Positions 54,993 to 62,788 of a stretch of DNA of 64,000 bases are shown here, one piece after another. A model generated the notes under the pieces. It did not search any database, was not told where the DNA came from, and was given only the letters and a program-made list of their open reading frames with translations. The stretch's first letter is position 1, and every line of letters starts with the position of its first letter. The DNA is from Pandoraea sp. (lineage in GTDB: Bacteria; Pseudomonadota; Gammaproteobacteria; Burkholderiales; Burkholderiaceae): assembly GCA_031291335.1 (NCBI GenBank), contig JARLJF010000106.1, positions 1 to 64,000 of the forward strand. Reading direction: 5' to 3'. The position numbers and the translations under genes are program-made.

Positions 54993-55442
54993 TCAAACCC
55001 CCAAGAACTGCCGCGTTTCTTCGTCGAGCAGCGGCTCTTCTCTGTAATCGAATGTGGGCTTGTCGTCCACGTAGCGCACGTCGACCGATTCCGTAAGCCG
55101 GATATCGATGGAGATTGTCGCCGTCTCGTGCGTCTGGATCTCGGCTTCGAACTTGATGCCGTCGCGCTGCTTTCCGTCATTGGCAAGCAGATCCGGCTGC
55201 CAGTCCGCCAGCCATGCCACGATCGGCAGCATGAGCGTCGGAGACTCGTCAGGGTAGTCCGTGACGATGATGTTCAGCGTGTACTCGTACATGAACGAGC
55301 CGCCACGCGAAGCCACCCTGCCAGCCGCGCGGGTGGCAAGCAGACGCCCGCTTTCGACAAACAGGTGCAGGTTGTCCGGGTTCGTCTTCAGGAAGCGGTT
55401 GTTTTCCACCAGTGCGGCGCGCAGCAGTTCTGGCTTTTTCAT
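54993..55442 (-). CDS. R: Tail completion protein gpR
   Basis: A 149-residue P2 gpR homologue (MKKPELLRAALVENNRFLKTN, EYTLNIIVTDYPDESPTLMLP, SVDVRYVDDKPTFDYREEP, shown in part). gpR and gpS act at the head-tail junction. Its ATG overlaps the Rz stop. Confidence 0.9.
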   Translation of the reverse strand: MKKPELLRAALVENNRFLKTNPDNLHLFVESGRLLATRAAGRVASRGGSFMYEYTLNIIVTDYPDESPTLMLPIVAWLADWQPDLLANDGKQRDGIKFEAEIQTHETATISIDIRLTESVDVRYVDDKPTFDYREEPLLDEETRQFLGV

Positions 55443-55951
55443 CGTGGCTGGCTCTCGTCTTCTTCGACACTCACGAATGGGCTGCGGCGCAGCTTGTCCC
55501 GCAGGGCGTCGTATCGCGCGGCGAGTTCGTGATAGGCGGTGTAGTTGTCGGCGACGGTGCCGGCGACGGCAGAGAGCGCAACACCGGAGGGTCGCGCATC
55601 AGTATCGCTGGGATCGTCAGGTGGGGCGCTATTGGCGGCGGCATTGTGCAGCCGGACAAAGCCGACAGGCACAGTGCAAGCGGCATCAGATTCTGCGGTG
55701 ACATAGACGGGAACCTTCTTGATGATGGTGTCGCCCTTGACGCGGATCTCGCGCACGCGGTCGATGTACTTGGTGATGACGGCCGGGTTCTCGCGCGCAT
55801 CGTTCAGATCCGCCTTGAGCTGCCCCGCCTCCTTCTCGGCCCGCTCGGCGCGATGCTCGGTCGCGTCGAGTCGGAATTGCTGCACGGCGAACACCAGTGC
55901 AACGCACGCAATGGCGAGCAGCACGCTTGCGGCTTTGGAGAGCGGCGTCAC
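55439..55951 (-). CDS. Rz-like inner-membrane spanin
   Basis: A 170-residue protein with an N-terminal membrane helix (ASVLLAIACVALVFAVQQF) and a long charged coiled coil (HRAERAEKEAGQLKADLNDAREN), the i-spanin layout. It contains, in the +1 frame, a complete Rz1-like lipoprotein gene. It lies between endolysin and gpR, like P2 LysB. Confidence 0.87.
   Translation of the reverse strand: MTPLSKAASVLLAIACVALVFAVQQFRLDATEHRAERAEKEAGQLKADLNDARENPAVITKYIDRVREIRVKGDTIIKKVPVYVTAESDAACTVPVGFVRLHNAAANSAPPDDPSDTDARPSGVALSAVAGTVADNYTAYHELAARYDALRDKLRRSPFVSVEEDESQPR
55471..55704 (-). CDS. Rz1-like outer-membrane spanin embedded in Rz
   Basis: A 77-residue frame lying wholly inside the Rz gene in another frame. 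It has a short hydrophobic signal with a lipobox (LALCLSALSGC) followed by a proline-rich part (MPPPIAPHL, PSPAPSPTTTPP). This is the Rz1/LysC signature and placement. The start may be at 55704 or 55686. Confidence 0.8.
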   Translation of the reverse strand: MSPQNLMPLALCLSALSGCTMPPPIAPHLTIPAILMRDPPVLRSLPSPAPSPTTTPPITNSPRDTTPCGTSCAAAHS

Positions 55952-56763
55952 GCTGCCACCTCCATCGCCTTGTACTTGCCGTAAGCGCGCTCGAGCTTCA
56001 CGTCATACAGGTTTGCCGCGTAGTTCTGGCCGTTGTAGATCTCGGCGAACGTGGCCCACTTCTTCGCCTTCATCGCCTTGAGCAGGGTGACGTCGTTCAT
56101 TACGAACCGAACGAAGGCGTCGAGCTGGGCAGCCTCGCCGGTACGCATCATGTCGGCGAATGCCTCGGCGCTGGTGTAGCCGAGTGCCTTCCAGTGAAAG
56201 CCCATGATCTGGAACGCGCCCCAGCTCGCCGACGCGAACGCGCTGGCGCGGTGGATTGTGCAGGCGTTCGCAAGGCGAGAATGTTCGCCAGCCCCGCCGA
56301 CATAGCCGCCCCGCTCCGGATTGACGAGGTTCGGATACCGCTTCGCCAACGAGGGCGCGTCGAGTTTGGCCGAGGTGACTTCGCGGTACATGATGTGGCG
56401 CTCGTACAGGATGAGCACGCGTCCGTCCGGCAGGAAGCCGCACCCCTTGCTCTCCACCTCGTTGACCGCGCGCACGATTGCCAACTCGACGCCGAGCTTG
56501 TCGGCCGCAGCAGCCAGATCGGCGGCGGTGAGGTGGCCGTGGGTTCGCGTACCGTTTGCCAGTGCCTGCTGCGTCTTGGTGCCGACGATGCCATCGACGA
56601 CGAGGCCAAACTCATGCTGCACGTGCATGACCGCCGTCGTCGTCTTCTCACCGAACCATCCGTCGGTCTCCAGCGTGCCGTCGTATTTCTTCAGTGCGAC
56701 CTGCAGCGCGTGGACGGCAGCGCCGTGATCGCCTTCGCGCAGGATGTTAGCGGGCGTGGTCAT
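55948..56763 (-). CDS. Endolysin with peptidoglycan-binding and N-acetylmuramidase domains
   Basis: A 271-residue lysin. Residues about 8-70 are a PG_binding_1 repeat (REGDHGAAVHALQVALKKYDG, DGIVGTKTQQAL). From about 90 on it is a DUF3380-type muramidase (VRAVNEVESKGCGFLPDGR, LYERHIMYRE, SWGAFQIMGFHWKALGY). The catalytic glutamate is probably that in NEVES. It has no signal peptide, so it needs the adjacent holin. Confidence 0.93.
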   Translation of the reverse strand: MTTPANILREGDHGAAVHALQVALKKYDGTLETDGWFGEKTTTAVMHVQHEFGLVVDGIVGTKTQQALANGTRTHGHLTAADLAAAADKLGVELAIVRAVNEVESKGCGFLPDGRVLILYERHIMYREVTSAKLDAPSLAKRYPNLVNPERGGYVGGAGEHSRLANACTIHRASAFASASWGAFQIMGFHWKALGYTSAEAFADMMRTGEAAQLDAFVRFVMNDVTLLKAMKAKKWATFAEIYNGQNYAANLYDVKLERAYGKYKAMEVAA

Positions 56764-57070
56764 GGGTCTTTCTCAGTAGTCGGGTGATGGGGTTGTCGCG
56801 GCCGATACCGCAGCGAAACAGGTCGACGACGTTGCCGCGCACGGCGATGACAGCCGCGCACAGCACGGCGTTGATCGCCAACGACGTCACATCTACCGGG
56901 GGCGGTGCGCCGAAGATCGCGCGGATCGGCACGGAGCCGGTGGCGAGGATGAGGGCGTAGGCGAAGCGCGAGGCCCACGGACGATGACTGCCGGACGCGC
57001 GCCGGAACAGCATCAGGCGCAGCGCGATGACCGCGCACAGCACGGCGTTGACGATGGCGATCGCGTTCAT
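56747..57070 (-). CDS. Holin-like membrane protein, 107 residues
   Basis: Three hydrophobic segments (AIVNAVLCAVIALRLMLF, FAYALILATGSVPIRAIFG, LAINAVLCAAVIAVRGNVVDL), a short size and position directly before the endolysin fit a phage holin (phage_holin_3 type). The ATG overlaps the stop of the second membrane protein. Which of the two is holin and which antiholin cannot be told. Confidence 0.75.
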   Translation of the reverse strand: MNAIAIVNAVLCAVIALRLMLFRRASGSHRPWASRFAYALILATGSVPIRAIFGAPPPVDVTSLAINAVLCAAVIAVRGNVVDLFRCGIGRDNPITRLLRKTHDHAR

Positions 57071-57441
57071 GGCTTTGGCCCTCCCTTGAAGGTGTCGAAG
57101 AGCTTCTCGGGGTTCGCCGCCCGCCTGATGAGCCACATCAGCAATTTGATGATGACGGCCGAGGCCACGAGCGCCCCAACGGCGGCATTGACCTGAATTC
57201 GGTCGGGCAGCGCCCACCCGATCAGGTCGGCCGCCAGCCGGGCAGACAGGCACCCGGCGACGAAGGAAATGAGGAAGAACGCCACTCGCTTGAAGGGCGC
57301 GAGATCGTCGGAGGCCAGCACAAACACACCAGCGCCCGCGAATGCCCCCATGACCACGGCGGCATCGACACCGGGAAACAGGGACAACACGGCGACTCCG
57401 ACCGTGGCGGCCGTGGCGTTGGTGGTAACAGGTTCAGTCAT
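57067..57441 (-). CDS. Holin or antiholin membrane protein, 124 residues
   Basis: Hydrophobic spans at about 13-45 (VGVAVLSLFPGVDAAVVMGAF), 50-70 and 85-105, with a charged C-terminus. First of the two lysis-membrane proteins after gpX. In P2-like phages of Burkholderia this position holds a holin. Confidence 0.75.
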   Translation of the reverse strand: MTEPVTTNATAATVGVAVLSLFPGVDAAVVMGAFAGAGVFVLASDDLAPFKRVAFFLISFVAGCLSARLAADLIGWALPDRIQVNAAVGALVASAVIIKLLMWLIRRAANPEKLFDTFKGGPKP

Positions 57442-57443
57442 GG

Positions 57444-57647
57444 TCAGTCCCACAGTTGCACGGTCTTCTTTTCAGGCTGTGCGGGTTGGTCGGGTAGGTT
57501 GATTACGTGGCCGTGGGGCAGAATCGGCCCAAGGTCGGCGAGTCCGGGGTTCGCCTCGAGCGTGGCTTCGACGATGCCTTGTGTGCGGCCGAAGTACCGC
57601 CAGCAGATGGCGGAGACGGTATCTCCCTGCATCGCACGAACGCGCAT
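57444..57647 (-). CDS. X: Tail protein gpX (LysM-like)
   Basis: A 67-residue P2 gpX homologue (VRAMQGDTVSAICWRYFGRT, PILPHGHVINLPDQP) with a LysM-like fold. The ATG overlaps the gpL stop. It is essential for tail assembly in P2. Confidence 0.92.
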   Translation of the reverse strand: MRVRAMQGDTVSAICWRYFGRTQGIVEATLEANPGLADLGPILPHGHVINLPDQPAQPEKKTVQLWD

Positions 57648-58129
57648 CAGATCAGCTCCACGGTGGTGCGGCGGCGCCCGGTGATATCGCTGATCGCCCA
57701 CGCCGCGTCGCGGCGCAGCTCGTCCGCGCCGGGGCGGGTCACGTCGTCGAGCTTGACGCCAGCGCCAGTCGCGTCGAAGTTGCGGTACTTCTCGATGAGG
57801 CTCGCATGTGCCCAGCAGAACACCGCGCGCTTGTAGCGATGCACAAGTACGGAGTTGCCCGCAATCTTCTCCACAGCGCGCCCGTCAACGCTGGTCACCT
57901 CTGCCAACGTCTCGAATCCATCGGCCCGGCGGGCGTCTCGCCACCGAGAGAGCGCGGCGTTGACGGACGCCATTGCCTCGACGGCTTCTGCGCGAAGGCG
58001 CGGTGGTGTGACCGTGCCGTCCAGGCGCTGGGTGAGGCGGAGCGCTTCGATTTCGATATCCGGGAAGAAGCCGTCGTTGGCGATGGTTTCACCGGAATCG
58101 GTGACAGGGGCTGGCGCGAGGAAGGACAT
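57647..58129 (-). CDS. L: Head completion protein gpL
   Basis: A 160-residue P2 gpL homologue (ANDGFFPDIEIEALRLTQRLDG, RAVFCWAHASLIEKYRNFDATGAG, in part). It closes the head-tail connector. Its ATG follows a 110-base gap from gpM with no other feature. Confidence 0.92.
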   Translation of the reverse strand: MSFLAPAPVTDSGETIANDGFFPDIEIEALRLTQRLDGTVTPPRLRAEAVEAMASVNAALSRWRDARRADGFETLAEVTSVDGRAVEKIAGNSVLVHRYKRAVFCWAHASLIEKYRNFDATGAGVKLDDVTRPGADELRRDAAWAISDITGRRRTTVELI

Positions 58130-58239
58130 ACGGAGTTCCTATCGGTGGAGCGTCGTAGTGGGCGGTGGAGGGGGGCTTCGGCGTCGACAATCAAGCCTGC
58201 GTCTGCCCCCCTGCCGCCCGGCGCGGGGTACGCTCGGTG

Positions 58240-58923
58240 TCAACCGCCGCCGTTTCCGGCATTGGTCGAAATTTGGTTTTTGAGCTTCGTATCGAGGCGC
58301 TCGATGTCCTTCTTCACCCCGACGTTCTGATCCAGCTCGAGGGCGCGTTTCAGGGCATCGAGCGCACGCTGCGGCGCGATCTCGATTTGGGCAAGCCCGA
58401 TTTCCTTCTGCAGCTTGGCGCGCACCTGATCGGGCATGTCCTCGGCTTCGGTGATACGTGCAACGGCCAGCAGGCTGTCGAGATCGACATTCCCGTCGTT
58501 CGCGCGCGTCTTACGGGCCATGTCAGCGAATTCCTCGGCGACAAAACAAGCCGTGGTGCGGACGTAGGGCTCGGGCATCTTGAGGCCGTGCTCAATGGCG
58601 TGGGCGGCAACCGGCAAGGCACCGGTGTAATCGCCAGCGTCGATGCGCCACGCCAGAACGGTCATGACGACGTCGTCCTGCGTGCCACGGCCGCTCGAGA
58701 GGACGCCGTCGACCCATGCGGCGTATTTCGGCAGCATTTCGCGTTTGGCATCGGCCTTCTTCTCGACGGACTGGATCTGTTTGAGCGCCTGCGAATCCTG
58801 CCGCAGTTGCATGAGCTGCTGCTCGTAGGCAGTGGCGACGATCGGTTCTTCGGCATCCGCCGCAGCGGCAGTCACGCGCGCTGCGGAGACCCGCAAGAAA
58901 TGGCGTTGTGCGGGGGACGTCAT
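58240..58923 (-). CDS. M: Terminase small subunit / endonuclease gpM
   Basis: A 227-residue P2 gpM homologue (MLPKYAAWVDGVLSSGRGTQDDVV, AWRIDAGDYTGALPVAAHAIEHG, in part). P2 gpM cuts at cos with gpP. The C-terminal third has repeated helical ALDALKRALELDQN-type units. Confidence 0.92.
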   Translation of the reverse strand: MTSPAQRHFLRVSAARVTAAAADAEEPIVATAYEQQLMQLRQDSQALKQIQSVEKKADAKREMLPKYAAWVDGVLSSGRGTQDDVVMTVLAWRIDAGDYTGALPVAAHAIEHGLKMPEPYVRTTACFVAEEFADMARKTRANDGNVDLDSLLAVARITEAEDMPDQVRAKLQKEIGLAQIEIAPQRALDALKRALELDQNVGVKKDIERLDTKLKNQISTNAGNGGG

Positions 58924-58925
58924 GA

Positions 58926-59939
58926 TTACGCTGCCTTCAGTTCGATGCTCTCGGCCACGCCGCCCGCGCCGAAGTCCTCGACGACATACGCGTCATTGCT
59001 CGACTCGTAGTTCTCGATGCGATCGCGCTTCGGATTGTCGATGATGGCGCGACGGCGTGCTTCCTTCTGCCAGTAGATCGAGAGATTGGCGAGCTTCGTC
59101 ACCATCAGGGCGTTGGCGGGGAAGAATGGCACACGCACCGCCGGAAGGTTGCCAATGCGCTTCTGGCTGATGATGAGGTCGGCCGCGAGCATTTCGGTGT
59201 TCGGCTGCGACTGGTTGAGGATCGGGAAGTACTTGTCGGCCATCAGCTTGCGGCCGCAGATCACGACCAGCTCTGGGTCTTCCTGATACCACGGCTCGAT
59301 GAGGTTGTTGACCACGTCGAACACGAGTGCGTCGATGTTCTCGTAGTCGCCGCCCTTGCCAATGACGATCTTGCCGGATCCAGCCACGACTTCGTGCATC
59401 ACGCGCTGCGGGGCTTGCTCGCGGTAGTGCTGCAGCCAGCCCTTGTTGACATCCTGCAGCATCGGGTTCTTGGTGCGGTCGGACGTGGGCGCCTTCGCCA
59501 CGCCGTTGAATCCGACCATGATGCGGTCGAGCGCTTGTCGCTTGAGGATCGAGTCGCGCAGACGCGGCTGGAAGTCGGGGTGACCGGCCCACGCGTCGAG
59601 CTGCGCATAGCGAATATGCGTGTCGAAGTTGTTTTGCTCGCAACGGTAGCGTTGGTTGTCCAGCGCGCTGGCGTCAGTGGTCTCGCGTTCCTTGACCTTC
59701 GTGTCGGTGGTGCTGGCAATCGGGCCGGTTACGCCGACGCCGATCTTCTCGCCTTCCATCTCGTCGACGCCGACCACGTTGATTTTGCCGAGGAAGTCGC
59801 TCGACTCCTGAATCTTGGTCTCCATCTTCTGCTGCACGCTCGGCTCGACGCTGAACTTCTTCGAGGCGTCGTCAATGTTGTTCAACGTGGCGATTTGCTC
59901 GACGTAGGCGTCGAATGCGAGGCGGGTTTCGTTACGCAT
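58926..59939 (-). CDS. N: Major capsid protein gpN
   Basis: A 337-residue P2 gpN homologue (MRNETRLAFDAYVEQIATLN, DFLGKINVVGVDEMEGEKIG, GFNGVAKAPTSD, QDVNKGWLQHYRE). HK97-fold capsid protein, cut at the N-terminus by gpO in P2. It stands between gpM and gpO as expected. Confidence 0.96.
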   Translation of the reverse strand: MRNETRLAFDAYVEQIATLNNIDDASKKFSVEPSVQQKMETKIQESSDFLGKINVVGVDEMEGEKIGVGVTGPIASTTDTKVKERETTDASALDNQRYRCEQNNFDTHIRYAQLDAWAGHPDFQPRLRDSILKRQALDRIMVGFNGVAKAPTSDRTKNPMLQDVNKGWLQHYREQAPQRVMHEVVAGSGKIVIGKGGDYENIDALVFDVVNNLIEPWYQEDPELVVICGRKLMADKYFPILNQSQPNTEMLAADLIISQKRIGNLPAVRVPFFPANALMVTKLANLSIYWQKEARRRAIIDNPKRDRIENYESSNDAYVVEDFGAGGVAESIELKAA

Positions 59940-59997
59940 GAAATTGCTCCGGGATGTGTGGTGTCAGTTCGCGTTTGTGGCGGCCGGCAGCGGCCGG

Positions 59998-60873
59998 TCA
60001 GCAGTCGGTGAGGTTTGCGGATTTCGTGCCGGTGGCGGCCGTGCGCGGCGCGCTGACGTCGGTCGTGGAAAGCTTTTGCACGAGGGCGTCGTGATCGTCA
60101 CGCAGCTTCTTGAGCGAATTGGCGATGGGCTTCATGCCTTCCGTCACTTGACTGGCAAACTGCTCCAGTTGGCCGCTGACGGACTCGGACAACAAGGCGA
60201 ACGCCTGCGCGGTCTTGTCGTCGCCGGTCTGCGTGGTTTCGGTGGTCTTTGCGGGTGGCGTCGTTGGCGTCGGCTTGGATGCGCCGAAGATCGACGCGAA
60301 GCGCTCTACAAGCGACGGGCCACTGCTCTTGATGGTGATGGAAAAAGCGCCTTCATCGCCTGCGTCGTCGTCCATCTCGAACGCGAACGGCTCGGCGGCG
60401 GTGAACAGATTCTCGGGGCGGGTTTTGCGCGCTGCGAGCGGACTGTTGGTCGCCTTCGCGCTGAATTCCAGCATTTCAGTGCCAAGACTGGCCGGGTTGT
60501 CGGTGACCGCGAGTCCGACCAGATAGGCTTGCCCGCTCTTGGCGAAGTCGGGATCGACTTCCATCGACGAAAAGACCTTCTGGCGCTTCTCGTTGGTCAT
60601 CTTGATGAGGTCGTCGGTCGGGTCGAGCTGCGCCAGCAGTTGCACCTTGCCGTCGCTGTTCTTTTCCGCCTTCAGGGCGGTCACGTCGCCGTAGCGCTTG
60701 AAGATGCCGTCGGGGTCGACGCCCCGATAGTGCTCGAGGTTGATACGTGCGCCATACCGTTGCGGGTCGTAAGTCGCAGCCATCTGCTCGAGCATTTGCG
60801 CCGAGATGGTGCGGCCATCCGCCGTTGCGCCTTCAGTGGCGATGCGGAAAAACTTCGTCGACTTCTTTGCCAT
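59998..60873 (-). CDS. O: Capsid scaffold and maturation protease gpO
   Basis: A 291-residue protein, the P2 gpO scaffold/serine protease. Asp19 and His48 fall at the same positions as in the P2 catalytic triad, and the serine is in FSSME (Ser102/103). The second half is a helical scaffold domain (QAFALLSESVSGQLEQFASQV). A GAGGA site precedes the ATG; its promoter shares the 60947 dyad with gpP. Confidence 0.94.
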   Translation of the reverse strand: MAKKSTKFFRIATEGATADGRTISAQMLEQMAATYDPQRYGARINLEHYRGVDPDGIFKRYGDVTALKAEKNSDGKVQLLAQLDPTDDLIKMTNEKRQKVFSSMEVDPDFAKSGQAYLVGLAVTDNPASLGTEMLEFSAKATNSPLAARKTRPENLFTAAEPFAFEMDDDAGDEGAFSITIKSSGPSLVERFASIFGASKPTPTTPPAKTTETTQTGDDKTAQAFALLSESVSGQLEQFASQVTEGMKPIANSLKKLRDDHDALVQKLSTTDVSAPRTAATGTKSANLTDC

Positions 60874-60902
60874 GTTGGGGTGTCCTCGGGTGAGTGTTCA
60901 AC

Positions 60903-61015
60903 ATGGCCCATCTTCGGCGTCGGCCGCGCGCGGAGCAACGAACGGGTGTTGTGCCCCACCGCCTTACAACACGCGCACGTCGACCGTCCGCGCGCGCGTG
61001 GGCAACCTTGTCGGC
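60903..61015. promoter_or_regulatory. Divergent Ogr-dependent late promoters P(O) and P(P)
   Basis: One dyad, TGTTGT (60947-60952) N13 ACAACA (60966-60971), is centred at 60959. Leftward, GAAGAT ends at 60910; rightward, CAACCT ends at 61008. Both are 49 bases from the centre. CG-alternating tracts lie on each side (60924-60932 and 60989-60999). The P(O) leader is about 30 bases with GAGGA; P(P) starts about one base before the gpP ATG. Confidence 0.8.
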
Positions 61016-62788
61016 ATGACGCAACAGCACTCGCCCGACATCGATCCCCGACGTGAAGCCCGTGACCTTTATTGGCAGGGGTGGAGTGTTGCGCGGATCT
61101 CCCAGAAGATCGGTGAGAAGCCCACGACCGTGCATAGCTGGAAGCGGCGCGACAAATGGGCGGAGACGGATCCCATCGACCGGGTTGAGCTAACGCTGGA
61201 GGCACGGCTGATCGCTCTCGTGTCGAAGAGCGAGAAGGAAGGGCGGGACTACAAAGAAATTGACCTGCTCGGGCGCCAGATTGAGCGCGTGCAGCGCGTG
61301 CGCAAATATCAGCACTCGGGCAACGAATCCCACCTGAATCCAAACATCTCGAGCCGCAACGCCGGGCCACGGAAGAAGGTCGAGCGCAACGGAATCAGTG
61401 AGAAGCAAGCGCAGCAGCTACGCGATGCGTTCATGGACTCGATCTTCGACTACCAGCGCGTCTGGTACGAGTCCGGCATGGCGCACCGCATCCGAAACAT
61501 CCTCAAGAGCCGCCAGATCGGCGCGACGTGGTATTTCGCTCGCGAGGCGCTTATCGACGCCATCGACACCGGGCGCAATCAGATCTTCCTGTCGGCCAGC
61601 AAGGCGCAGGCCCACGTGTTCCAGCAGTACATCGCCCAGTTCGCGAAGGATGCGGCGGGTGTGGAGCTGCGTGGCACGCCAATGCTGTTGCCAGACAGCG
61701 GCGCGAATCTGTACTTCCTCGGTACGAACGCGCGCACCGCGCAGAGCTATCACGGCAACCTGTATTTCGATGAGTACTTCTGGACGTCGAAATTTCAGGA
61801 GCTGCGCAAGGTCGCGTCGGGGATGGCGATCCACAAACGTTGGCGGCAGACGTATTTCTCGACGCCGTCGACGTTGGCGCACGAGGGTTATGCCTTCTGG
61901 AGCGGTGGCTTATTCAACCGTGGGCGTCCCAAGGATGAGCGCATCCAGTTGGATCTGTCGCACAAGGCACTCGCTCGCGGCGTGCTTGGGCCGGACGGGC
62001 AGTGGCGGCAGATCGTCACCGTGGAAGACGCGCTCGCTGGCGGCTGCAACCTGTTCGACCTCGAGCAGCTTCGGCTTGAGTACGGCCCGGACGACTTTGC
62101 GAACCTGCTGCTTTGCCAGTTCATCGACGACCTGCTGGCTGTGTTCAAGTTCACCATGCTCCAGCGGTGCATGGTCGATAGCTGGGAGGTGTGGGACGAC
62201 TTTATGCCGTTTGCGGCGCGGCCGTTCGGACGTCGGCCTGTCTGGCTCGGATATGACCCGAATGGCGGGAGCGGCATGGGGGACTCCGCTGCCCTCGTGG
62301 TGCTCGCGCCGCCCGCTGTCGTCGGGGGCAAGTTCCGTGCGCTGGAGCGCATCCAGTTCCGCGGTCTCGATTACGAAGCACAGGCCAGGGCGATCAAGGA
62401 AGCGACCGAGCGCTACACGGTGACGTACATCGGCATTGATCGCACGGGCATTGGCGATTCTGTGTACCAGCTCGTGCGGAAGTTCTTCCCCGCCGCCGTT
62501 GGCTTCACGTATTCGCCGCACGTGAAGACGCAGCTCGTGCTCAAGGCGTATGACGTCATTAGCAAAGGTCGCCTCGAGTTTGACGCGGGGCACACCGACA
62601 TTGCGCAGTCCTTCATGACCATCCGTAAGACGACCACCGCCAGTGGCGGGCAGGTCACGTACAAAGCCGACCGGTCGGCAGAGGCGAGCCACGGCGATAT
62701 CGCGTGGGCAATGATGCACGCCATGTCGAACGAACCTATCGACGGGCAGACCGGCACCCATCGAAGCATTCTGGAGATCTACTCGTGA
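61016..62788 (+). CDS. P: Terminase large subunit (ATPase) gpP
   Basis: A 590-residue P2 gpP homologue. An N-terminal helix-turn-helix (ARDLYWQGWSVARISQKIGE) binds DNA. The ATPase has a deviant Walker A (KSRQIGATW, about 164-172) and Walker B near LYFDEYFW. The nuclease-like part begins at GYDPNGGSGMGDSAALVV. The ATG at 61016 has no Shine-Dalgarno, and the predicted late RNA starts next to it. Rightward, followed by gpQ with a GTGA overlap. Confidence 0.95.
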   Translation: MTQQHSPDIDPRREARDLYWQGWSVARISQKIGEKPTTVHSWKRRDKWAETDPIDRVELTLEARLIALVSKSEKEGRDYKEIDLLGRQIERVQRVRKYQHSGNESHLNPNISSRNAGPRKKVERNGISEKQAQQLRDAFMDSIFDYQRVWYESGMAHRIRNILKSRQIGATWYFAREALIDAIDTGRNQIFLSASKAQAHVFQQYIAQFAKDAAGVELRGTPMLLPDSGANLYFLGTNARTAQSYHGNLYFDEYFWTSKFQELRKVASGMAIHKRWRQTYFSTPSTLAHEGYAFWSGGLFNRGRPKDERIQLDLSHKALARGVLGPDGQWRQIVTVEDALAGGCNLFDLEQLRLEYGPDDFANLLLCQFIDDLLAVFKFTMLQRCMVDSWEVWDDFMPFAARPFGRRPVWLGYDPNGGSGMGDSAALVVLAPPAVVGGKFRALERIQFRGLDYEAQARAIKEATERYTVTYIGIDRTGIGDSVYQLVRKFFPAAVGFTYSPHVKTQLVLKAYDVISKGRLEFDAGHTDIAQSFMTIRKTTTASGGQVTYKADRSAEASHGDIAWAMMHAMSNEPIDGQTGTHRSILEIYS

